Shown: one piece after another, positions 24,032 through 29,943 of the stretch
Layout: every line of letters starts with the position of its first letter
Position numbering within the stretch: the stretch's first letter is position 1
NCBI GenBank assembly: GCA_021808285.1
Contig: JAKBBV010000031.1
Span: 1-33,311, forward strand
Direction: 5' to 3'
Origin: Pseudomonadota bacterium
Lineage (GTDB): Bacteria; Pseudomonadota; Alphaproteobacteria; Caulobacterales; Caulobacteraceae
Length of the DNA: 33,311 nucleotides
Notes under the pieces: generated by a model
The model's database searches: none
What the model was told of the DNA's origin: nothing
Seen by the model: only the letters and a program-made list of their open reading frames with translations
Translations under genes and position numbers: made by a program

Positions 24032-24832
24032 ATGGGCGATGAGGATCAATCGAGAATGGACGAGACCGAACTGGCCTCCTTGATCGGAGGCGAGGGCGCA
24101 CCCGCGCCCGTTGAACAGGCGCCGCAAGCCAAGGCTCCCGACCCCGCTCCGCAACCGGACAGCACGCCCCAGGGCGCCGCGCCGTCGCGGGACGACAAGG
24201 GCCGCTTTGCGCCCAAGGGCGAGACGCCGCCGCAAGCCGCGCCTGGCGCCCCGGCCGCTCCCGAGTCTCCCGAGCCCGGCCATGTGCCGCTGGCCGCGAT
24301 GCTGGATGAGCGGGAGAAGCGCAAGGCGCTGGAGGCCAAGCTGGCCGAAGTGGAAGCGAGGCAGCGGGAAGCCGCCGCCCGCGCCTCCGCCGAGGACCTG
24401 CCGCCCGAAGCCCGCGCCGCGCAGCAACGCTATGCCGACAACCTGCGGATCTCCCGCAAGTTCGCCGACAAGGCCTATGGCGCGGAGACGATGGCGCAGG
24501 TCCACGCCTGGGCCGAAGCCCGGTGCGACGCCGACCCCCTGTTCAACCAGAAGATGCTCGCCTCGGACGATCCTTACGAGGACGCCTACACGGCCTGGCG
24601 TCAGGACCAGCTCCTGAACGAAGTCAGCCCTGACGACCTCGACGATTATCGCGCCTGGAAGGCCCAGAAGGCCGCCCAGGGCGCCGTTCCCGCGCACGCC
24701 CCCGCCGCCGCTGCGGCGCCGGTCCGGCCGCCTCCCGCCAGCCTCGCCCACGCGCCCAATGCGGGCGGACGCGGCGCGACGGAGGTCCCGGTCGGCGCGG
24801 GCGAAGCCTTCAAGAGCCTCTTCACCCGATAG
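24032..24832 (+). CDS. Putative scaffolding protein
   Basis: A 266-aa acidic, Ala/Pro-rich protein between portal and capsid, the position of the P22 scaffold gene. The N-terminal 90 residues are low-complexity, with DDKGRFAPKG in the middle. A charged coiled coil follows (about 93-118, LDEREKRKALEAKLAEVEAR). The rest is helical with a Pro/Ala linker, and a short C-terminal tail ends in FKSLFTR. Scaffold proteins are poorly conserved, so the call rests on order, composition and coiled coil. ATG 24032 has little ribosome site; ATG 24056 is in frame, with GAGG 12 bases upstream, and is equally possible. Confidence 0.65.
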   Translation: MGDEDQSRMDETELASLIGGEGAPAPVEQAPQAKAPDPAPQPDSTPQGAAPSRDDKGRFAPKGETPPQAAPGAPAAPESPEPGHVPLAAMLDEREKRKALEAKLAEVEARQREAAARASAEDLPPEARAAQQRYADNLRISRKFADKAYGAETMAQVHAWAEARCDADPLFNQKMLASDDPYEDAYTAWRQDQLLNEVSPDDLDDYRAWKAQKAAQGAVPAHAPAAAAAPVRPPPASLAHAPNAGGRGATEVPVGAGEAFKSLFTR

Positions 24833-24884
24833 GCCCCGCCGGATGGTCCGGCCGGGCAATCCCTGATTCAAGGATACCCAAACC

Positions 24885-26027
24885 ATGGCCGAGACCACTC
24901 TCGCGACCGCCTCCGAACGTCAGATCTGGATCACCAAGTATTTCCAGGAATACGTCCGGTATTCCCGCTTCGCCCCCTACATGTCGAACGCGGACATCAA
25001 CAAGGGCGGCATCATCCTCACCAAGTTCCAACGCGAGGACGAGGCCTACAAGACGATCAACGTCCCCTTCATCGCCCGGCTCAAGTCGGCCGGCGTCACC
25101 GGCGCCAGCGTGCTGGACGGCGCGGAGGAGGAGCTGGTCAACTACAACCTGCCGATCAGCATCGACTGGCGGCGCAACGGCGTTCGCCTGCCCAAGTCCA
25201 CCACCTTCATGACCGAGGTGAACCTGTGGGACGCGGCCAAGGACGCGCTCATGGTGTGGGAGAGCGAGAAGCTCCGCGACGACATCATCAAGGCCCTGGC
25301 GCAGATGGTCGTCGACACCAATGGGACGGTGGCGTTCAACGACCAGGCCACGGCGGCGCAGCAGAACACCTGGGTCACCGCCAACCCTGACCGGGTGCTG
25401 TTCGGCACGGCGAAGAGCTACTATTCGACCACCTTCGCCACGGCTCTGGCCAATGTGACCTCCGCCATGACCGCCTCGGCGAGCATGATGGGTCTGGCCA
25501 AGCGCATCGCCAAGCTGGCCGATCCGCACATCCGGCCCTTCCGGGTGGAGGATGGCGACGGGCGCGAATACTTCGTGGCCTTCCACGGCTCGCGCACCTT
25601 CCGCGACCTCAAGGCGGACACCACGATCTACAACGCCAACACCCAGGCCCGCAGCCGTGAAGGCATGGGCATGGACAAGAACCCGATCTTCCAGGACGGC
25701 GACCTGATCTATGACGGCGTGATCCACCGGGAAATCCCGGAGATCGACGCCTACTGCGATCTGTGCTCGTCCAACCCCAACGGCGGCGCGGCGTTCGACG
25801 GCGCGGGCGCTTCGGGCGCGGACGTGCGGCCGATCTTCGTCTGCGGCGGCGGTTCGGTGGCCGTGGCCTGGGGCCAGGAGCCGACCCCGCGCACGGACAT
25901 GATCAAGGACTACGGGTTCCGTCCCGGCGTCGCGATCGAGGAGCTGCTGGGGGTCAAGAAGGTCAACTACAACGGCATCCAGAACGGCATGGTCACCGTG
26001 TTCGCCGGCGCCGCCGCCGACAGCTGA
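24885..26027 (+). CDS. Major capsid protein (N4-gp56/DUF4043-like)
   Basis: A 380-aa coat protein. Features I associate with the N4-gp56/DUF4043 capsid family are the N-terminal KYFQEYVRYSRFAPYMS, then GGIILTKFQREDEAYKTINV and YNLPISIDWRRNGV. The C-terminal core has GREYFVAFHGSRTFRDLKAD, NPIFQDGDLIYDGVIHREIP, RPIFVCGGGSVAVAWGQEPT, then DYGFRPGVAIEELLGVKK. This is an HK97-fold capsid rather than the classic P22 coat sequence, although the portal is P22-like. AAGGAT precedes the ATG. The stop codon at 26025-26027 begins a stretch almost identical to the sequence at the holin gene stop. Confidence 0.88.
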   Translation: MAETTLATASERQIWITKYFQEYVRYSRFAPYMSNADINKGGIILTKFQREDEAYKTINVPFIARLKSAGVTGASVLDGAEEELVNYNLPISIDWRRNGVRLPKSTTFMTEVNLWDAAKDALMVWESEKLRDDIIKALAQMVVDTNGTVAFNDQATAAQQNTWVTANPDRVLFGTAKSYYSTTFATALANVTSAMTASASMMGLAKRIAKLADPHIRPFRVEDGDGREYFVAFHGSRTFRDLKADTTIYNANTQARSREGMGMDKNPIFQDGDLIYDGVIHREIPEIDAYCDLCSSNPNGGAAFDGAGASGADVRPIFVCGGGSVAVAWGQEPTPRTDMIKDYGFRPGVAIEELLGVKKVNYNGIQNGMVTVFAGAAADS

Positions 26028-26050
26028 TCCGGCTGACGCCTCGCCGTCTG

Positions 26051-26101
26051 GAGCCCCCTCCACCCCTTCGGGGTCCCCCTCCCCCGTGAACGGGGGAGGA
26101 T
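26051..26101 (+). repeat. Two-hairpin palindromic element, copy 2
   Basis: Hairpin 1 ACCCC-TTC-GGGGT, linker CCCCCTCCCCC, hairpin 2 CCCCCGTGAACGGGGG. It lies 23 bp after the capsid stop and is paired, in inverted orientation, with the next copy. Confidence 0.92.
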
Positions 26102-26106
26102 CAGAC

Positions 26107-26160
26107 AATCCTCCCCTGCGAAGCGGGGGAGGGGGACCGCTGAAAGCGGTGGAGGGGGCT
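26107..26160 (-). repeat. Two-hairpin palindromic element, copy 3 (inverted)
   Basis: Reverse-orientation copy facing copy 2 across 5 bp. Its hairpin 1 is ACCGCT-GAA-AGCGGT: different bases from ACCCC/GGGGT but fully paired. Hairpin 2 is formed by CCCCTGCGAAGCGGGG. Together copies 2 and 3 form a long near-palindrome on the capsid side of the DUF559 gene. Confidence 0.9.
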
Positions 26161-26195
26161 CGTCGGAGAGAGGCGCCAGGGACAAACCCGCGCCG

Positions 26196-26543
26196 TCAGG
26201 GCGTCTCGGGGGTGAAGATCGCCTGGAGGACCCCTTCCACACCCTCGTCGTCGAGCACTGCGGCGGCGGCGAAGCGGATCACCCGGATGCCGCGTTGTTC
26301 GAGCCAGAGACCGCGATCGGCGTCGTGAGCGGCCTGGGTCGGGTGGTCGTGGCCGGCGCCGTCGACCTCGACGGCGAGGCGCCGCTCGGGACAGAAGAAA
26401 TCGAGGATGTAAGGCCCCACAGGGTGCTGGCGTCGAAAGCGGGGTCTTCTCCCCCGGAGCAGGCTCCAGAGCTTCACCTCCGGCGCGGTCATCCGCCGCC
26501 GCAGGTCTCGCGCCCGACGAAAGGTCACATCGCCCGCCCGCAT
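26196..26543 (-). CDS. DUF559 / Vsr-like endonuclease-domain protein
   Basis: A 115-aa protein (127 if TTG 26579 is used) of the DUF559 family, related to very-short-patch-repair and PD-(D/E)xK nucleases. Family blocks from the ATG at 26543: RRMTAPEVKLWSLLRGRRP, FRRQHPVGPYILDFFCPE, then RLAVEVDGAGHD, with the acidic catalytic residues expected in LDFF and VEVDG, and LEQRGIRVIRF near the end. It is the only minus-strand gene in the phage block and sits between capsid and decoration genes, with palindromic element pairs on both sides. No structural role is likely; a selfish or repair nuclease is more plausible. No clear ribosome site at either start. Confidence 0.85.
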   Translation of the reverse strand: MRAGDVTFRRARDLRRRMTAPEVKLWSLLRGRRPRFRRQHPVGPYILDFFCPERRLAVEVDGAGHDHPTQAAHDADRGLWLEQRGIRVIRFAAAAVLDDEGVEGVLQAIFTPETP

Positions 26544-26600
26544 ACCGTCAAGGTGAGCGCAGATCGGGTTTCTGGGCAAGTCCTGCGGTCTCGCTCCCTG

Positions 26601-26650
26601 GAGCCCCCTCCACCCCTTCGGGGTCCCCCTCCCCCGTGAACGGGGGAGGA
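26601..26650 (+). repeat. Two-hairpin palindromic element, copy 4
   Basis: Identical to copy 2 over the whole core: ACCCC-TTC-GGGGT, the C-rich linker and CCCCCGTGAACGGGGG. It stands just upstream (by the nuclease gene's orientation) of the DUF559 start. Confidence 0.92.
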
Positions 26651-26660
26651 AGATTCAATC

Positions 26661-26686
26661 ATCCCCCCGTCTACGGGGGAGGGGGC
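26661..26686 (-). repeat. Two-hairpin palindromic element, partial copy 5 (inverted)
   Basis: Only the second hairpin and part of the linker remain: CCCCCGTCTACGGGGG then AGGGGGC. The loop differs from copy 4 (CT instead of GA centre) while the stem stays paired. It pairs with copy 4 to close the other side of the nuclease cassette. Confidence 0.8.
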
Positions 26687-26752
26687 GTCCAGAACGCGGG
26701 CTCTCCACACATCCCTCATCCCACACCCCTTTGATGAAAGGAGCGCGTCGCC

Positions 26753-27238
26753 ATGACCGCTTATTCGACCCAGAACGTCGTCAACAAGACCCCGGCCCTT
26801 AGCGGCCATGGGCTCTCCAAGAACCGCACCTGCCTGCACGCCAAGTCAGGGACCATCTCCACCTGGGCGGCGGGCGACACCCTCGCTGTCGGCTATCTGC
26901 CGCGGGGCGCGGTGGTGACGAGCGCGGTGCTCAAGGCCGCCAGCCAGCTGGACAGCAACGCCAGCCCCACCCTGGCGCTGGATCTGGGCGTCGCCGGGAC
27001 CGCGCAGCTCTTCAAGTCCGCCGTGACCACGGTGGGCCATTCCAGCGGCGCGAGCGCGGACGCCACGATCAACGCCGGGGGCCTCCTCTACGCCAACGCG
27101 ACCAGCAATGACGACACGACCGGATCGGATGTGGAGGTGATCGTCACCGTCCACACCGCCGCCGCGACGCCCGTCGCCGGCACGCTGGAGGTGCTGATCG
27201 ACTACTTCGTCGAGGACGCCACCGCGACCACGCCCTGA
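26753..27238 (+). CDS. Phage structural protein, possible capsid decoration protein
   Basis: A 161-aa protein rich in Ala, Thr, Val and Gly with an alternating beta pattern (GDTLAVGYLPRGAVVTSAVL, SPTLALDLGVAGT, VEVIVTVHTAAATPVAGTLE). No signal peptide or membrane segment. It has AAGGAG nine bases before its ATG. Its place after the capsid gene (the nuclease being an insert) and its composition suggest a head decoration or minor head protein. I do not recognise a specific family. Confidence 0.6.
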   Translation: MTAYSTQNVVNKTPALSGHGLSKNRTCLHAKSGTISTWAAGDTLAVGYLPRGAVVTSAVLKAASQLDSNASPTLALDLGVAGTAQLFKSAVTTVGHSSGASADATINAGGLLYANATSNDDTTGSDVEVIVTVHTAAATPVAGTLEVLIDYFVEDATATTP

Positions 27239-27269
27239 CGCCCCTAACCGCGAGACGGAGGCAGAGGCG

Positions 27270-27515
27270 ATGCAGGACAGCGCCTTGATCTACATCGCGG
27301 GCTTCGTGCTGCTTCAGACAGGCGTCATCGCCTTCTGGGGCGGCACGATGCAGGCGACGCTGCGACACCTTCAGGAGAAGGTGAAGCCCATCGACAACCT
27401 GTCCGACGACCTGATCCGGGTCGAGAGCAAGATGGCCGCCCTTCTGGAGCGGCTGGACGGCTGGGACCACGATCACAAGACCGCCCCGCGAGCCCGCAAG
27501 GCGGACGCGGCGTGA
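27270..27515 (+). CDS. Small phage membrane protein with coiled coil
   Basis: 81 aa: one N-terminal membrane helix (SALIYIAGFVLLQTGVIAFW), then a charged helix with heptad-like spacing (LQEKVKPIDNLSDDLIRVES, KMAALLERLD), then a basic tail. It overlaps the lysozyme gene by GTGA, so it is probably a lysis accessory (spanin-like or second holin), but I do not recognise the family. GAGACGGAGG precedes the ATG. Confidence 0.65.
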   Translation: MQDSALIYIAGFVLLQTGVIAFWGGTMQATLRHLQEKVKPIDNLSDDLIRVESKMAALLERLDGWDHDHKTAPRARKADAA

Positions 27516-27964
27516 CCTCGGCGGCGGACGCGGCGTTGCTGGCCCTCGCCGCGCCGCTCATCAAGGGCGAGGAGGCCTGTCGCCTCAGCGCCTATCAGGA
27601 CACGCGCGGCGTCTGGACCATCGGATGGGGCCGCGCCGACGCGGGTGTGCATCCTGGCATGACCTGCACCCAGGACCAGGCGGACGCGTGGTTCGAGGTC
27701 AAGGTCGCGGGCCTCATCGCCCAGCTCGACCGGGCCATCCCCTGGTGGCGGACCATGAGCCCGCCGCGCCAGGCGGTGTTGCTGGACATGGCCTATCAGC
27801 TGGGCCTGGCGGGGCTTCTCCGCTTCGCCAAGGCCCTCAGCGCCATGGAGGCTGGGGACTGGCGCGCGGCGCACGACGAGATGCTGGTCAGCGCCTGGGA
27901 CTGCCAGACGCCGAACCGCGCGCAAGCCGAGGCGCGCATCATGCTCACCGGCCAGATGGCCTGA
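27512..27964 (+). CDS. Phage endolysin, T4-type lysozyme (GH24)
   Basis: A 150-aa muramidase cutting the MurNAc-GlcNAc bond of peptidoglycan. The catalytic triad of the family, E-x8-D-x5-T, is exact: E21, D30 and T36 in EACRLSAYQDTRGVWTIGWG. Further blocks are QADAWFEVKV and RQAVLLDMAYQLGLAGLLRF. There is no signal peptide or SAR anchor, so it needs the holin to reach the wall. The GTG start overlaps the preceding stop. Confidence 0.93.
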   Translation: MTSAADAALLALAAPLIKGEEACRLSAYQDTRGVWTIGWGRADAGVHPGMTCTQDQADAWFEVKVAGLIAQLDRAIPWWRTMSPPRQAVLLDMAYQLGLAGLLRFAKALSAMEAGDWRAAHDEMLVSAWDCQTPNRAQAEARIMLTGQMA

Positions 27965-27980
27965 CCCCACGGAGATCCTC

Positions 27981-28415
27981 ATGTCCGATCCCACCCAGGC
28001 GCCCGCGCGCCCGGCCGCCATGCCCACCTATGCCGACACGCTGCTCTCCACCGTCCTCATGGGCGTGGGCGCGCCCCTTGTGGCGCGAGGCGTCATGACC
28101 GGCGCGCAGGAGCAGGCCGTCGGCGGCGGCATCCTGGCGGCGATCTGCGTGGCCTGGCAGATCCTGAACGCCAATCCCCATCGCCAGAGCCCCATCGTCC
28201 TGCTCAAGTCCCTGGTGAGCCGGGGCGGCGGGACGAGCGCCTACAACGCGGCCCTTCCGCAGGCGGAAGCGGCGCTGGTCGCCAAGATCGAGGCCATGGT
28301 CGACGCGGCCATCCACAGGAAGGCCGGCATCCTGGCCGGTCCGGTCGACACCGCCGCCAACGCCGTCATCCGCGACGCGGGCGCGCAAGCGGTCGAGCAC
28401 CTGCGGATCAGCTGA
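27981..28415 (+). CDS. Pam3-gp28-like putative holin
   Basis: 144 aa. The first 65 residues resemble the Pam3-gp28 putative holin family: TYADTLLSTVLMGVGAPLVA, RGVMTGAQEQAVGGGILAAI, then CVAWQILNAN, giving two hydrophobic segments separated by a short turn. The C-terminal half (Ala-rich, soluble) is longer than I expect for a holin. It follows the lysozyme by 16 nt. The stop codon at 28413-28415 lies at the start of a stretch nearly identical to that at the capsid stop. Confidence 0.7.
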   Translation: MSDPTQAPARPAAMPTYADTLLSTVLMGVGAPLVARGVMTGAQEQAVGGGILAAICVAWQILNANPHRQSPIVLLKSLVSRGGGTSAYNAALPQAEAALVAKIEAMVDAAIHRKAGILAGPVDTAANAVIRDAGAQAVEHLRIS

Positions 28416-28439
28416 TCGGGCTGACGCCTCGCCCGGCTG

Positions 28440-28492
28440 GAGCCCCCTCCACCGCGTTCCGCGGTCCCCCTCCCCCGTGAACGGGGGAGGAT
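28440..28492 (+). repeat. Two-hairpin palindromic element, copy 6
   Basis: Hairpin 1 is ACCGCG-TTC-CGCGGT, a third stem sequence, still fully paired; hairpin 2 is CCCCCGTGAACGGGGG as in copies 2 and 4. It begins 24 bp after the holin stop, the same distance class as copy 2 after the capsid stop. Confidence 0.92.
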
Positions 28493-28517
28493 CGGTTGCG
28501 GACGCCTCGCTCTTCTG

Positions 28518-28569
28518 GAGCCCCCACCACCCCTTCGGGGTCCCCCTCCCCCATTTGCATGGGGGGGAT
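28518..28569 (+). repeat. Two-hairpin palindromic element, copy 7
   Basis: Direct-orientation copy right after copy 6. Hairpin 1 ACCCC-TTC-GGGGT; hairpin 2 is CCCCCATTTGCATGGGGG, with the inner pairs changed from CG/GC to AT/TA and still complementary. Preceded by GACGCCTCGC, as are copies 2 and 6. Confidence 0.92.
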
Positions 28570-28575
28570 GAATTG

Positions 28576-28627
28576 ATCCTCCCCTGCGAAGCGGGGGAGG
28601 GGGACCGCGGGACGCGGTGGAGGGGGC
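28576..28627 (-). repeat. Two-hairpin palindromic element, copy 8 (inverted)
   Basis: Inverted copy facing copy 7 across 6 bp. Hairpin 1 is ACCGCG-GGA-CGCGGT; hairpin 2 CCCCTGCGAAGCGGGG matches copy 3. Copies 6-8 fill nearly all of the 267-bp gap before the next gene. Confidence 0.9.
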
Positions 28628-28682
28628 GGTCCAGGGCGACACGGCGGCCGCCCGTCCTGTTCAACCCCCAACGGAGACTCCC

Positions 28683-29060
28683 ATGTCCTGGTTTTCTCAA
28701 TATGTCGGCGATCCGCTCAAGGCCCTTCTGGTGAAGGCCGAGCAGGCGGTGGAGACCGATCTGCACGCCCTGGCCGGCGATGTCGCCAAGACGCTGCCCG
28801 CCGCGCCGGTGACGGCGGCCGTGGAGGTGCAGTTCGAGACCGACCTGCAAACGGCGGTGGATGCCGCGATCACCGCCGCGGTGGGCCCCGTGCCCGTGGT
28901 CGGCGCGCAGATCGACGCCGCCGCCGTGGCCGAGGCCAACAAGGCCATCGACTATCTGGTGCAGAAGGGCGGCGCGAGCCTCAACGCCCTGGCGGCCCAG
29001 GCCAAGGCCAAGCTGACGGCGTTCGCGGCGCAGACGCCCTCCACCGGCGTCGCGGCCTGA
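28683..29060 (+). CDS. Phage protein of unknown function
   Basis: A 125-aa, Ala/Val-rich, mostly helical protein (SWFSQYVGDPLKALLVKAEQ at the start; several Ala-rich helices, then KAIDYLVQKGGASLNALAAQ). A weak hydrophobic stretch around residues 65-80 is not a clear membrane helix. ATG 28683 is chosen because ACGGAGA lies just upstream and the in-frame reading before it is inside the repeats. I do not recognise a family. Position between holin and connector gene. Confidence 0.6.
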   Translation: MSWFSQYVGDPLKALLVKAEQAVETDLHALAGDVAKTLPAAPVTAAVEVQFETDLQTAVDAAITAAVGPVPVVGAQIDAAAVAEANKAIDYLVQKGGASLNALAAQAKAKLTAFAAQTPSTGVAA

Positions 29061-29085
29061 TCCTCAAGCCAGAAGGGGCACCGTC

Positions 29086-29760
29086 ATGACCACGCCGCGC
29101 CTGGCCATCACGCGCGCCCTGCGCCTTCTGGGGGCCATCGCGCCTGGAGACGGGCCCACGGCGGACGAGCTGGCCGTGGGTCTGGATGAGCTGCAGGACC
29201 TGATCCTCAACCTGCACGAGGCGCGCGGGTCGCTCCTGACGCTGGACATCACCGGACCGTTGAGCGGCCCGGTCGTGCCCGGCGAGAACCAGCGCCTGCG
29301 CATCCAGTCGGGAACGACGGTCACCGTCACCCTGCCCAACAGCGTGGCCATGTTCGGGGGTTATGACCCCTACGACTACGGCTTCGACGGCGCCTATATG
29401 AACGACCCCCAGGTGTTCCCGCCGGCGGGGAGCACGGGGCCCGCTGACTGGGTGGCGTGGCGACCGCCGCAGGACGGCGCGCGGATCGAGATCGTGGGCA
29501 CGCAGAGCGGGCTCTATTTCTACCGCGAGGACACCAACGCCTGGGTGAGCGCGCTGGGCCTCAGCCTGGATGGCGCTTTCCCCCTCAACAGCCGCTTTGA
29601 CGGCGAGGTCGCCGCCCTCCTGGCCGAGCGCGCGGCGGACGTGCTCTCCGGCGCGCCGCAGATCACCCCGACCCTGCAGGACCGCATCCGCAAGGCCCGC
29701 GAGGCCCTGATGACCCGCACCGGAACGCACCGGCGCGAGACGCGCGGCCAGTATTTCTGA
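29086..29760 (+). CDS. P22 gp4-like tail accessory / head-completion protein
   Basis: 224 aa. The N-terminus (ITRALRLLGAIAPGDGPTAD, then ELAVGLDELQDLILNLHEAR) is the pattern of the P22 gp4 'packaged DNA stabilization / tail accessory factor' family, which binds the portal and closes the head. The middle has NQRLRIQSGTTVTVTLPNSV, and the C-terminus a helix (LNSRFDGEVAALLAERAADV) and basic tail. AAGGGG lies seven bases before ATG. In P22 it follows the coat gene, consistent with the order here once lysis genes are set aside. Confidence 0.78.
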   Translation: MTTPRLAITRALRLLGAIAPGDGPTADELAVGLDELQDLILNLHEARGSLLTLDITGPLSGPVVPGENQRLRIQSGTTVTVTLPNSVAMFGGYDPYDYGFDGAYMNDPQVFPPAGSTGPADWVAWRPPQDGARIEIVGTQSGLYFYREDTNAWVSALGLSLDGAFPLNSRFDGEVAALLAERAADVLSGAPQITPTLQDRIRKAREALMTRTGTHRRETRGQYF

Positions 29761-29784
29761 CCCCTGACGCACAAGGAGGGGCCC

Positions 29785-29943
29785 ATGCCCTTCACCGGCC
29801 ACCAGGCCTTCGATCCGCAGGGCGAGAGCGATCTTGCCGTGGATGAGGCCCTCGACGCCCTGGAGACCGACTCCAAGGGCGATGTCCTGATCGTCACGCC
29901 GCAGACCCAATGGACTGGCCAGACCGCCTCGGAGAGCCTGTGA
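29785..29943 (+). CDS. Small phage ORF, 52 aa
   Basis: A 52-residue acidic protein with a strong ribosome site (AAGGAGG six bases before ATG 29785), followed by an overlap with the tailspike start (TGATG). It reads HQAFDPQGESDLAVDEALDA near the N-terminus and ends in TASESL. No family recognised. The coding support is the ribosome site, the tight spacing on both sides and the absence of another gene in the gap. Confidence 0.6.
   Translation: MPFTGHQAFDPQGESDLAVDEALDALETDSKGDVLIVTPQTQWTGQTASESL

Noticed and set aside
22363-28627. CRISPR array made of the repeated elements
   Set aside because: Copies are palindromic, in both orientations, irregularly spaced over 6 kb, and no cas genes are present.
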